In this document: piece after piece, positions 10,716 through 21,673 of the stretch | Layout: every line of letters begins with the position of its first letter | Position numbering within the stretch: position 1 is the first letter of the stretch | From: Heloderma charlesbogerti | Taxonomy: Eukaryota > Chordata > Lepidosauria > Squamata > Helodermatidae | DNA length: 64,000 nt | NCBI GenBank assembly: GCA_026122225.1 | Contig: JANEZZ010002657.1 | Coordinates: forward strand, 558,001 to 622,000 | Direction of reading: 5' to 3' | Notes under the pieces: model-generated | Seen by the model: only the letters and a program-made list of their open reading frames with translations | Told to the model about the DNA's origin: nothing | Databases searched by the model: none | Program-made: the position numbers and the translations under genes

Positions 10716-11084
10716 TTTTTAGGTGTAGCTGTGTTACTCTTCAGTAAAGGAGATCGTACCCTTGTCGTGGTGCTGGAGCTTGAGCACCTCAATGACATCA
10801 TGAGCTAAACCGTGGAGGGACACCCAAGACAGGAAGGTCAAGGCAGAGAGGTCAAACTAAATATGATCCCTGGGGAAGGAAACGGCAACCCACCCCAGTA
10901 TTCTTGCCATGAAAACTAAATGGATCAGTACAACCAGAGATATGTCGGTATACCATCGGAAGATGGGACTCCCAGATCGGAAGATGGTCAAAATGCTACT
11001 GGGGAGGAACAGAGGATAAGTTCAACTAGCCCCAGATGTGATGACGCAGCTAGCTCAAGCTGAAATGATGGCTAGCAGCCGACA

Positions 11085-12335
11085 ATTTGGAAAACACAAG
11101 AATGGCCAACAGATTGGAAAAAATCAACCTATATCCCCATACCAAAAAAAGGGAAACACTAAAGAATGTTCAAACTACTGAACAGTGGCACTTCTTTCAC
11201 ATGCCAGTAAGGTAATGCTCAAGACCTTGCAAGGTAGACTCCAGCAATTCATGGAACGAGAATTGCCAGATGGACAAGCTGGGTTTAGAAAAGGCAGAGG
11301 AACTCGAGACCAAATTGCCAATATCCGCTGGATAATGGAGAAAGCCAGGGAGTTTCAGAAAAACATCTATTTCTGTTTCATTGACTATTCTAAAGCCTTT
11401 GACTGTGTGGATCATAACAAATTGTGGCAGGTTCTTGGTGGGATGGGGATACCAAGTCATCTTGTCTGCCTCCTGAGGAATCTGTATAACGACCAAGTAG
11501 CAATGGTAAGAACAGACCACGGAACAACGGACTGGTTTAAGATTGGGAAAGGAGTACGGCAGGGTTGTATACGCTCACCCTACCTATTCAACCTGTATGC
11601 AGAACACATCATGCGACGTGCTGGGCTTGATGAAGCCAAGGCTGGAGTTAAAATCGCTGGAAGAAACATTAACAATCTCAGATATGCAGATGATACCACT
11701 CTGATGGCTGAAAGCGAGGAGGAGCTGAGGAACCTCATGACGAAGGTGAAAGAAGAAAGTGCAAAAGCTGGGTTGCAGTTCAACCTCAAAAAAACCAAGA
11801 TTATGGCAACCAGCTTGATTGATCACTGGCAAATAGAGGGAGAAAACATGGAGGCAGTGACAGACTTTGTCTTTCTAGGCGCAAAGATTACTGCAGGTGC
11901 TGACTGCAACCAGGAAATCAGAAGACGTTTACTTCTTGGGAGGACAGCAATGACAAATCTTGACAAAATAGTGAAGAGCAGAGACATCACACTGACAACA
12001 AAGGTCCGCATAGTTCAAGCAATGGTATTCCCCGTAGTAACCTATGGCTGCGAGAGCTGGACCATAAGGAAGGCTGAGCGAAGGAAGATAGATGCTTTTG
12101 AACTGTGGTGCTGGAGGAAAATTCTGAGAGTACCTTGGACTGCAAGAAGATCAAACCAGTCCATACTCCAGGAAATAAAGCCAGACTGCTCACTTGAGGG
12201 AATGATATGAAAGGTAAAACTGAAGTACTCAGGCCACATAATGAGAAGACAGGATACCCTGGAGAAGATGCTGATGCTAGGGAAAGTGGAAGGCAAAAGG
12301 AAGAGGGGCCGACGAAGGGCAAGATGGATGGATCA
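11085..12335 (+). pseudogene. BovB reverse transcriptase (341-codon open frame)
   Basis: RT domain with GFRKGRGTRDQIANIRWIM, YFCFIDYSKAFDCVDH (catalytic Asp of motif A), GVRQGCIRSPYLFNLYAEH and catalytic YADD all intact, then YGCESWTIRKAE and ELWCWRKILRVPWTAR. The open frame begins at 11185 and ends at a TGA at 12208. Readable sequence continues to 12335, where CR1 interrupts. The remaining 3' coding and UTR piece is at 13598-13720. No endonuclease, so not autonomous. Confidence 0.9.
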
Positions 12336-13597
12336 TAGAATCATAGAATCATAGAATAGTAGGGTTGGAAGGGGCCTGCAAGGCCATCGAGTCCAACCCC
12401 CTGCTCAATGCAGGAATCCAAGTCAGAGCATCCCTGACAAATGGCTGTCCAGCCTCATCTTGAAGGCCTCCAGTGTGGGAGAGCCCACCACCTCCCCAGG
12501 TAATTGGTTCCATTGTCGTATTGCTCTTACAGTCAGGACGTTTTTCCTGATGTTCAGCCGGAATCTGGCTTCCTGTCACTGGAGCCCATTATTCCGTGTC
12601 CTGCACTCTGGGATGATCAAGAAGAGATCCTGGCCTTCTTCTCTGTGACAACCTTTCAAGTACTTGAAGAGTGCTATCATATCTCCCCTCAGTCTTCTCT
12701 TCTCAAGGCTAAACATGCCCAGTTCTTTCAGTCTCTCTTCATAGGGCTTTGTTTCCAGTCCCCTGATCATCTTTGTTGCCCTCCTCTGAACCCTCTCCAG
12801 TTTGTCTGCATCTTTCTTAAAGTGTGGTGCCCAGAACTGGACACAGTACTCCAGATGAGGCCTAACCAGTGCTGAGTAGAGGGGAACTAGTACTTCCCGG
12901 GATTTGGAAGTTATGCTTCTATTAATGCAGCCCAAAATAGCATTTGCCTTTTTTGCAGCCACATCACATTGTTGGCTCATATTCAGCTTGTGATCGGCAA
13001 CAACTCCAAGATCCTTCTCATTTGTAGTGTGGTTGAGCCACGTATCCCCCATCTTGTAACGGTGCATTTGGTTTCTTTTTCCTTGGTGCAGAACTTGGCA
13101 TTTATCCCTATTAAATGTCATTCTGATGTTTTCTGCCCAGCGCTCCAGTCTATTCAGATCACTTTGAATTTTGTTTCTGTCTTCCAAGGTATTAGCTATC
13201 CTGCCCCATTTTGTGTACTCTGCAAATTTGATCAGCATTCCCTGCACCTCCTCCTCCAAGTCATTCATAAAAATGTTGAAGAGCACTGGGCCCAGGACTG
13301 AGCCCTGCAGTACCCCACTCGTTACCTCTCCCCAGTTGGAGAAGGTCCCATTGATAAGCACTCTTTGAGTCCGATTCTGTAGCCAACTGTGGATCCACCG
13401 GATCGTTGTTTCATGTAGCCCACTTTGAGCTAGTTTGCTCATCAGAAGATCATGGGGCACTTTGTCGAAAGCTTTGCTGAAGTTGAGGTATATTATATCC
13501 ACAGCATTCCCACAGTCCACAAGGGAGGTTACTTGATCAAAAAATGAGATCAGATTTGTCTGGCAGGACTTGTTTTTGACAAATCCATGTTGGCTTC
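12332..13597 (-). mobile_element. CR1 LINE inserted in BovB
   Basis: 1.27-kb antisense CR1. The 3' tail (three ATCATAGA units) is at 12332-12355 and the truncated 5' end in the RT near 13597. The BovB continues directly at 13598. Confidence 0.93.
12576..13597 (-). pseudogene. CR1 reverse transcriptase (314-codon open frame)
   Basis: Minus strand from 13520: DIIYLNFSKAFDKVPHDLL (usually LDFSKAFD, so the motif A aspartate is Asn), GVLQGSVLGPVLFN, and the catalytic box reading FAEYTKWG instead of FADDTKLG. Thumb and C-terminal CR1 motifs are intact. Open yet catalytically dead from substitutions. Confidence 0.9.
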
Positions 13598-13738
13598 GAT
13601 GATATTCTGGAGGTGACGGACTCGACCTTGGGGGAGCTGGGGATGGCGACGGCCGACAGGAAGCTCTGACGTGGGCTGGTCCATGAAGTCATGAAGAGTC
13701 GGAAGCGACTGACCGAATAAACAACATGCTGTGTTACT

Positions 13739-15090
13739 ATGTTACAGAAGTGACAGAGGGCCTGCCTTTACAGGTGATTTGCTGCAAACTGGGACTGTTT
13801 GGAGGTCCTTTGTGGCAGATGACGTTGTGGCCAATTTGCAGCCACCCCGGAGTTTACCTGTGGGGAAGCTGCATTTTTGCAGAGTACTTTTAATCCATTG
13901 TTTTTCTTTAATTTGGCTGCCCTGTAGTTCAGCTGCTGTGTGCCCATCCCTCCACTTTAAATTTAGTATGATTGGGGTGTTCCTAGAGGTTTTCTTGGCC
14001 AGGCCCTCAATAACTGAGGTAACTAGAATAACTCGCCTGCCTTTCCAACACATCAAAGTGCTAGAGCGCTCTTTCGAGCCTTCAGAATCGTGCTGCACTT
14101 CCTTTTCGCCTGTGGGAGTAACTAGCCTCTGTGATTATGCAGTTCTCTGATGTATGCATACTTAGCTTCTCTGATGTTAAGTCACTTCTCTGATGTCATG
14201 CAACTTTGCTTCCCTGTGATGCTTTCAGTAAAAACAGGTTGGAAAGATTAAACAAATGTGCATAAGGGTTTTATCACAGTACCAATCTACTGCGGTCTCT
14301 GGATCACAGGAGCAGTGAAGCCTGTCATTGCAAGCAGGGAGAAGTTGCCAGAGAAGGAGAAAGGGGGGTTGGAAGCTATAACTCCATGACATTTTTCTGG
14401 AATATGGCAAAATTGGGATGGTGGGGTGCTCTCATATGAAGCCTGCAGATGCTGTACTGGATAATTTGGGGGTTTTGCTTCTTCATGGAAAAGTGAGCAT
14501 TTCCCCCCGTCCAGCCGCCCATTTCCCCCTATTTTCCTCTTTCCTTTGGCATTAAGGAAATGCGCATAAGGGCTTTACCGCAGTAGTGATCTACCGTGGT
14601 CTCAAGATCATGGGAGCAGAGAAGCCTGTCATTGCAAGCAGGAAGAATTGGCCAGAGAAGGAGAAAGGGGGGGGGTTCAGTTGGAACTCCCTGACAGTTT
14701 GCTGGAATGGGGCATATTTGTGCTGGTGGGGGGCTCTCATGGGGAGTGAGTATCTAGCCTGCCTTTTTAGTGGTGTTTCTAGCCTTCAGAAATGTGAATT
14801 AGTTACTCTCCATTCATAATAATGTTGTAGTGGGCGGGAGGAGAGAGTCTAGTCAGAGTGGGAAACAAGCCTCTCTTGTTGGTTGCGTAGTCCCTGCTGG
14901 GTTGATGACATTCCATTCTACTCCCCCCACTCAACCCAGACGTTTGTTCCTTTCAAGCACTGTGTGACCCATGAAAAGCAGATTTTTAAGGTACAGTACA
15001 TTAAAGGCTTTTTTTGCTGACGGACCAAAGCCAATTCCATGAAAATCCGGATGAGAACCCAAACGTGCTTCTCATTCCATTGTCGTGAAG
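13739..15090. other. unassigned region with a duplicated 200-bp block
   Basis: No gene. 14245-14455 and 14553-14755 are diverged direct copies of one about 200-bp block: both contain CGCATAAGGG-like or TGCATAAGGG, GTCATTGCAAGCAGG and CCAGAGAAGGAGAAAGGGG. The rest is unrecognised. Confidence 0.55.
14245..14755 (+). repeat. direct duplication, about 200-bp unit
   Basis: Unit 1 at 14245-14455 and unit 2 at 14553-14755, about 100 bp apart, share long near-identical blocks (AAGCCTGTCATTGCAAGCAGG) with scattered changes. Possibly two copies of an unnamed element or an old tandem duplication. Confidence 0.7.
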
Positions 15091-15097
15091 ATTCCAC

Positions 15098-15190
15098 ACA
15101 CACACCCCCTTTAAGGAGTCTTGATGCACCTAAAAGACTGGCATTATGGTATAAACCTTCGTAGGGTACAGCCCACTTCATCAGATCCAT
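15098..15190 (-). repeat. old interspersed repeat remnant
   Basis: The stretch around AAACCTTCGTAGGGTACAGCCCACTTCATCAGAT resembles, in reverse complement, a widespread reptile repeat tail (GATGAAGTGGGCTGTA..CGAAGG..TTTATACCATAAT). I do not assign a family. Confidence 0.4.
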
Positions 15191-16035
15191 GAAGTGTTAT
15201 TCTGAGTTACAGTGAGGTTTGAGGGAAACATGAAGCTAAGAATTTTGAAAAGAATGGGGGAGGAGAGCTTTCAGCCTGGTTGCTAAGTGATTCGCCAAGT
15301 TGCTACATGATGGGCGTCTGCCTTGGACTGGGTGGTGCTGAGTGGGCCGTCCTAATGAGCCCATAGATGAATTTAGGGGCAAAAATCAATGCCACCAAGC
15401 AATGGACCATGACCGTGGAGGACACCAATCCCCCATAATTAAGGTCACACCAAGGCACAAACATCCATCCACCTTGCATGCGCTGGGCAAGGAGCTCAGC
15501 CAGGGACTCTCAGCCACGGCTGGTGGTACATCTCATGTGAAGCGAAGTTGGGCCTTCTCTCTGCAGGGGCTGCTAATGTCCCTGTTCCACAGAAGTGCTG
15601 TTAGGTAAGAAGTTGGTGGCTTGGACTCTTTGGTGTTCAGTCATAATGCTGGAGGGGGCCACGTAAACCATGGAGTCCAACCTCCAGCTTGATGCAGGAG
15701 GTAGATGCATGTCCAACCTCTACTTGAAGTCCTTTAGTGAGGGAGAGCCCACATCACCCCTATATATAATTGGTTCCGCTGTCAAATTGGTCTTACTATC
15801 AAGATGTTGGCTAATGTTCCGCTGAAATCTACCCTCCTGTAAATTAAGGCCATTCAATCTGGACCTGCCCTCTGGGGAGTAGAGAACAAGTCCTTGCCCT
15901 CTTCTGTGTGACGACAGCCCTCCAGGTATTTGAAGAGTGTGATTTTGCCCCCACCCCACATGTCTTTTCCAGACTACACATTCTCAGTTCCTTCAACCTT
16001 TCCTCATAGGACTTGTTTTCCACACCACTGGCCAC

Positions 16036-16093
16036 CTTGTTTTTTATTTTATTTATTAAATTTATTAATCGCCCATCTGGCTGGTCACCCAGA
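16036..16093 (-). mobile_element. L2 3' tail insertion
   Basis: TTTATTTTATTTATTAAA followed by CGCCCATCTGGCTGGTCACCC, the same tail type as 5205-5278, inserted in the old CR1. Confidence 0.7.
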
Positions 16094-16404
16094 CACTCTG
16101 TGTTGTCCTCTGAACTTGTTCCAATTTGTCTATATCCTTCTAAAGGTGTGTCCAGTATGTCAGGTGAGGTCAGACTAGTGCAGAATAAAGTGAAATTATT
16201 GCATCTTGTGGCTTAGAAACTTTGGGTCTATTAATGCAACCTAAAATCACATGAGCCTTTTGTGCAGCTACATCAAGCAACTGGCTTGTGCTCAGCTTGT
16301 GTGACTGACTGCAATCCTGAGATCCTTTTCACATGTACTACTGTCAATCCAGGTATCCCCCACATCTTGTGCATTTGATTCCCACCCCTAATGCAGAACT
16401 TTAA

Positions 16405-16500
16405 TTTGTTTATTTAGTTTTTTATATTATTTATTTGTTTGTTTATACATTTCTATACTGCCCAATAGCCAAAGCTCTCTGGGTGGTTCACAACAAACTT
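16405..16500 (-). mobile_element. L2 3' tail insertion
   Basis: Reverse complement of the L2 terminus seen at 27409-27490 (CACCCAGAGAGCTT..GCTATTGGGCAGTATAGAAATG), with a T-rich tail. Inserted into the old CR1. Confidence 0.7.
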
Positions 16501-17090
16501 CTTTGATCTAAACCGTTTTTTAGGGGACATTCTCCCAAGGAAGCATACAAAACGTTGCATTTGTAGTTGTCAGATTTCATTTTGTTAGTCCAGTGCTGCA
16601 TTCTATGAAGGTTATTTCCTTTTGTCTCCCATCTCTCCCAGATTTGTATCATCCTCAAATTCGATAAGGATTCCCCCCACCCTTCTGTCTAAGTCACTGT
16701 AAAAACACTGAAGAGCATGGGGCCCAGCGCAGAGCTCTGGGCCCCCTCCCTCCGACTGGCTCCTCAACCGCCGAGGAGCGCGCCTCGGGCCTGGTTTTCC
16801 AGCCAGCTGTGAATCCACTTGATGGCACTATCATTTAGCCCACATTAACCAGTTTGCTAACCGTGAGGAACTTTGTCAAATGCTTTTGTGAAACTAAGCT
16901 AAATTATGTGCACAATATTCCTACATTCCACTAGGCACGTAACCTGATTTTAAAAATGAGAGATAATAAGATTAGTGTGGCAGGATTTATTCTTGACAAA
17001 TCCATGTTGGATTCTACTAATCACACATTGTTATCAGGTTGTTTACAAATTAACTATTTTATAATCTGTTCTAGGAGGACCTTCCTCAGT

Positions 17091-17640
17091 GATGTGGGAC
17101 AGAAAATGTTGTGGAAAACATTCCTGTGCCTTATTTTTCTGCGGAGAATTTCCCATTCCATATGTTTATTCATTGCAAAGAATGGACGCCAACTGCAAAC
17201 ACAGAGCCTGGCAGTTTCAGAGCTGCAGTGGATGTTTTCAGGAGATCATCCCTAGCACACGTGCGAGAGAATGCACGGATGCCCTGGAGGGCATCTGAGG
17301 CTCAGGATGGAATGGAGTGAGGGGGCAGTGGCCTGCTGAGCCCCAACAAGCAGCTGCGGCGGCGGGGGTCCCTGGCTCCTGAGAGACCACCGCCTGCCCC
17401 TCGGCAGCTCCGGTGCCTTGTCTCTCCCTCAGTGCTCTCAGTCTGTCCAGCTGCCGCCGGCACGGATCCCAGGGGCCTCTGCTGCAGAGATCCCCGTTTC
17501 CTCGTTCTCTGCGCCAGCACCCTTTCTGCAGTTGGTCTTCTGGGGTTGCTGGTTGATGAGGGAAATCCCCCACCCCCACTGCCATCAGATCGCAAAGAGG
17601 AAATAATAATAAATAATTTTCCGAGCTGTGATGAAGGCCT
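17091..17640. other. no recognisable gene
   Basis: A GC-rich stretch at 17280-17580 with overlapping short frames on both strands and no recognisable domain. Confidence 0.35.
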
Positions 17641-17644
17641 TCGC

Positions 17645-18500
17645 AAACTTTTTTTTTCTTTTCCTGTCATGAAAGTTGTGGAAATTTCCCCTCCATTCCA
17701 GTGCTCTGCTATGAATTTTATATAATTTCCCCTCCGCTTTACAGCCCTGCCCCTGCATTTTGCATAATTTTTGCCATCTGCTCACTGCTCTGTAAATCCT
17801 CATGTACATCTAACAGCCATGGAGAGGAGAGGAGGGGAGACGACAAAAGTAGCTGCCGGCTGCCGGAGAGAAGGTGCTTTGGGGGTGGCGGTGCTCATGC
17901 AGCGTAACACGAAGCAGCCTTTAAAAATATAAAGTGTTTGCAGGCAAGGGAAATGCTAGATGGAGGATGAAATTTATGTGGACATTAACACGAGGGGGAT
18001 ACAAGTGTGCTTGGCTAGATAGCAGACAGGTGGTCTTTTGCACTTGGAAACCTGCAAGAGCGCAAGGGCCAGGAAAAGATGTGTTTAGGGGCAGGTGTCC
18101 TTACTTCAGTGTAAGGAAAGTGGTGACGTGGCAGACATTGAGAAGTTCCTTCTTTTTGTTGTCTTAATTTTGTTAACCTTATCTGGAAACAAAATAAAAT
18201 TTCATGACCCCCCCCCTCCCGACAAAGCACCTTATCTCCTGCAGTTACCAGCTGCTTTTGTCGTTTCCCCTCCACTGGTCTCCTTGGATAGCTATCAGAT
18301 GTACATAAGGGTTACAGAGCAGTGAGTGGGATTGCAAAAGTCACACAAAAAGCATGACAGGACAGTGAAATGGAGGGGGAAATTGCATAAATTTCATGGC
18401 AGAACAGTACAACGAAGGGGGAAATTATGCAAAACTAGTGGCAGAGCAGTAGAACAGAGGGGAAATTTGCACAAAATTCCTAGAAGTGGTCATTCATTCC
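17645..18500. repeat. foldback element with minisatellite arms
   Basis: The left arm (about 17645-17815) is the inverted copy of the right arm (about 18287-18500), aligned almost without gaps around AGATGTACAT..GGNTTACAGAGCAGTGAG. Each arm is built from diverged 43-bp units of the form GCAGAGCAGTAGAACAGAGGGGAAATT. About 470 bp lie between the arms. No transposase frame is seen. Confidence 0.75.
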
Positions 18501-18579
18501 TGCACAATTGTGCAGGAGCAAAGAAAAAAAAAAGTGAACGTGTTCAGGATACTTTCCAGTGTCCTTTCTTTTCTTTTTT

Positions 18580-19032
18580 TAAAATAGTTTTTATTCTATT
18601 TTTTTATCTTTATAAATGAAATAAACAGTACCAACAACCTAATCAATAACTACAATTTCCCAACAATACAGTATTCTTAGGAGGACGCAGCAATAACGAA
18701 AGAGGAAAAGGGGAAAAAAAAGAGAAAGAAAAGAAACTTCAAATCCCATTCCACTTAAAAATTATACCTATAACATTGGCAATATTACCATTCAATACAG
18801 TATAAATAATCAACCCTACATTTCAATATCATACCATCAGTCTTATAGCAAGGAAGCAGACCTACAATTCATTTCCAGTAACCATATATTGCCCTTCAGC
18901 TAACATATAATATTAAAGCTTAACAATTTAACCAGCCAAAAATCTTACTAACCAATAATTATATTAATAATAATAAAAAGGAGATTTAAAAGGATTAATA
19001 ATACCACTAACAAATCACTAATAAATTTTATG
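18580..19032. other. A-T rich unassigned sequence
   Basis: T-run at 18570-18610 followed by A-T rich DNA. Possibly the 3' UTR of a LINE in reverse complement, but no diagnostic motif is visible. Confidence 0.35.
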
Positions 19033-19033
19033 A

Positions 19034-19746
19034 TTGTTGTTGTTCAGTCGTTCAGTCGTGTCCGACTCTTCGTGACCCCATGGACCACAGCACGCCAGGC
19101 CTTCCTGTCCTGCGCTCTCTCCCGGAGTGTGCTCAAGTCCATATTCATTGCATCGGTGATGCTATCTAGCCATCTCATCCTCTGCCGTTCCTTTCTCCTT
19201 TTGCCTTCAATCTTTCCCAGCATCAGGGTCTTTTCCAGTGACTTTTCTCTTCGCATTAGGTGGCCAAAATATTTGAGCTTCAGCTTCAGTATCTGTCCTT
19301 CCGACATTCCGAGCTGTGATTCATCCAAGCCGGCGTTTCTCATGATGTACTCTGCATATAAATTAAATAAGCAGGGCGACAATATGCAGCCTTGTTGTAC
19401 TCGTTTCCCAATTTTGAACCAATCGGTTGTTCCATGTCCGGTTCTTACTGTTGCTTCTTGACCCTCGTACAGGTTTCTCAGGAGACAGGTAAGGTGGTCT
19501 GGTACTCCCATCTCTTTAAGACTTTGCCAGAGTTTGTTGTGATCTGCGCAATCAAAGGCTTTAGCGTAGTCAATGAAGCAGAAATAGATGCTTTTGTGGA
19601 ATTCTCTTACTTTCTCCATGATCCAGCGAATGTTGGCGATTTGATCTCTAGTTCCTCTGCCTCTTCGAAACCCAGCTTGTACTTCCGGTAATTCTTGGTT
19701 CACATGCTGCTGAAGCCTAGCTTGTAGGATTTTGAGCATAACCTTG
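19034..19746 (-). mobile_element. BovB LINE with in-frame internal deletion
   Basis: Antisense BovB with its 3' end (TTGTTGTTGTTCAGTCG) at 19034 and truncated 5' end at about 19746, where a hAT end abuts. Belongs to the same subfamily as 545-1865 (LKLKLKYFGH, SITDAMNM). Confidence 0.92.
19044..19739 (-). pseudogene. BovB RT frame of 231 codons lacking the YADD box
   Basis: Open from LKILQARLQQ through GFRRGRGTRDQ, YFCFIDYAKAFDCADH and GCILSPCLFNLYAEYIM to AGLDESQ. It then joins directly to the C-terminal EGQILKLKLKYFGH region at about 19300-19310. About 160 codons including catalytic YADD are missing, without a frameshift. The rest runs open to RTRLND and a stop. Confidence 0.9.
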
Positions 19747-19790
19747 TAGGGATGTCAGAGAATTTCGCCACGAATCTCCGGAGTCCAGCC
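19747..19790 (-). mobile_element. hAT terminal fragment (copy I)
   Basis: TAGGGATGTCAGAGAATTTCGCCACGAATCT matches the long end of the palindrome-rich hAT family (copy A starts TAGGGATGTCAGAGAATTCCGCC). The similarity fades after about 35-45 bp, so the body is absent or unrecognisable. Confidence 0.65.
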
Positions 19791-20699
19791 CCCCTGCTAA
19801 TACGCAGAGATAGCTAATCTTCTGAAACTTCATCCAAAGCTGCTCCTGCCCCCCCTTTTCATTCCAGGGGAGAGATGAAAAGGTTTTTCATCCTTTTAAA
19901 AAGCTGTTTGAGATAGTGTCCCGTGGAAGCTCCGCAGCATGCTGCAAGGGCAACATTGGCCAGGATAGACTGGACATCTATCCTGTCCAGTGTCCTTTCT
20001 TTAAGATGCCCACTAAAAATAAAAAAATAAAAAATAAAAATCCATATCGAGGCTGAGAAGGTATGAAGGTGAATGGTGGCGGCACTAGCAAGATGGCAAG
20101 GAGTGGCAGGGCTTTTGCGGCTCTTGCCAGCGGGCTCTCTGGCCATTCCCGACAGCCAAGGGAAAAATTGCCCTGCCAGGGTCAGACGTCGTGCGAAGGA
20201 CCCTGAGACCAAACCACCCTAAACAACCCTACCACAAGCCAGACATGCTATCTGGGATGCGGAGAGTTGCAGTCCAACATATCTAGAAAGCATGAGGTTT
20301 GGGAAGGCTAGATTAATGCTTCACTTTTCAGTACCTTTTTTTTTTTTCTTTTCTTATATTGAAACAATGTAAGGGGATGACATACTATTGTCTTTAAAGT
20401 TTTACAAGCATTCCTATAAAAATTCTATATAATGCAACATTTAAATCACATTAAATTTGTTGTAATTTCCCCCCCAAGTACTTCAGGTCAAATACTTGTG
20501 GTGTATTGGGACATGGGGTCCTTTTTTTTAGCTTTGTTATCTACTAAACAGAACTAAAATAAACATGCTAAATTAGATCACTCTCTAGGGCATCAGAAAA
20601 TTTTCCAGGGCAAATAATCCTACACAAATTAGGCAAATTCCAAATTTTCTGGAAAACCCACATCACTGATCTTCCCTGGTGTCAATGTCTGTTTGACCG
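19791..20699. other. no recognisable feature
   Basis: Mixed sequence, A-T rich from 20330 to 20660, with no gene or clear repeat. Confidence 0.35.
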
Positions 20700-20930
20700 T
20701 ATGTCGTTTCCAAGGTCTCCCCACGCCTCACTTGCTTTTGAGGTTTGCCCGTCTTCAGTGTCCTGGCACCTCACTTAACTCCTCAAAGATCAGAGGCAGA
20801 GGAGCACCCACAAGTTCCTCAAGTGTCCTAGGACACAAGTCATCTGGCCCCGAGGACATGAACTCACTTCAGGCGGCTGCGTGTTCCTGACCAGCTCCTC
20901 ATCTGAACTCCCCCTCAGCATCTCGGCCAT
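20700..20930 (-). mobile_element. CR1 fragment (old)
   Basis: In reverse complement the region around 20815-20865 gives a SSGPDDLCPR-like stretch followed by LEEL. This resembles the SPGPDELHPR motif of the CR1 RT N-terminal region (compare 28380-28450). Short and degraded. Confidence 0.45.
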
Positions 20931-21139
20931 TTGAGGTGTGCACAGTGCCCATCACTGACCATTCAAGGGCTAACTAGTAGCAGAAGTCAGTCAAGCAATG
21001 AGCAGTGAGTGTGTCCTGGGGGGAGGGGGGAGGCTATTCCACTGCTTCCATTCGATAGTCAGTTCCAATGGGCACCAACCAGTAGCCAGTGTAAAAGGCT
21101 AGCGGAGGAGCCCGGTGGCTTGGCCTTCTAGTAGGCAAG

Positions 21140-21673
21140 TGTCAGGAGGTCGCCCCTGCTGTCTTCTGAAATCCTCAGGTAGCCAGAATCAACACACAGA
21201 CAATAGGGCTTTTTTCCAAGGCTTTATTCCCATTCAACCTAATGATGCTTACAGATGCTAATTGCTTGATCCTATGAGTGAGACTTAAGAGAGCTGCCTA
21301 CTCGGGGGTTCTAGCCTTAGGAATCAGTTGATCTCTGTTTGGAGGGGAAGGCGGGAAACCTCTGTACTTATGGGCTAGGAGGAGAGAGTCCACTCCTTTC
21401 CTGTGGGGCATCGGGGCACTGCTATTGCCGTCGCGCCAAGCGGACTGAGTGCCCGCCATCTCCCGCTTGACACTGTGCCGGTGCCTAGCGTCCAGAAACT
21501 GCTGTTGCGCCTCCCTCTCCCTGCCAGGGTCACTATCACTCTCAGGAATGTGTACCGGGAGGGGCTCTGGCTGCTCCTCTGAACAGCGCGCGGGTTCCTC
21601 TCCCGTGGTTTCTATCTCTTCCTTAGAATCAGAACTGCTTTGGGGCTCTCTGGGCTCTGATCCAACCCTGACA
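21140..21673 (-). mobile_element. Gypsy-type solo LTR, copy 2
   Basis: 534 bp bounded by TGTCAGG and CCTGACA, same family as 9688-10216. Shared features include the TTCCAAGGCTTTATTCC polyadenylation region (AATAAAG on the minus strand near 21220) and the TTAGAATCAGAACTGCT block. Flanks GCAAG (21135-21139) and GCCAG (21674-21678) form an imperfect 5-bp duplication. Confidence 0.8.

Larger units (their letters stand above)
10739..13727 (+). mobile_element. BovB LINE with internal deletion, split by CR1
   Basis: Starts with the BovB 5' region (10739-11084) and ends at GACCGAATAAACAACA. Flanked by a perfect 11-bp target duplication GCTGTGTTACT at 10728-10738 and 13728-13738. A deletion at about 11084 removes the endonuclease and linker and joins the 5' region to the RT. 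A CR1 (12332-13597) interrupts the 3' part. Confidence 0.93.
15636..17090 (-). mobile_element. old CR1 LINE, antisense, with two L2 tail insertions
   Basis: Diverged CR1 in reverse complement. 15660-16030 is the 3' UTR and RT C-terminus (GLE/VENKSYEERLKEL-type motif on the minus strand near 16010-16035). 16095-16400 and 16510-17040 continue the RT region. L2-type tails at 16036-16093 and about 16405-16500 interrupt it. Frames are broken throughout. Confidence 0.75.
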
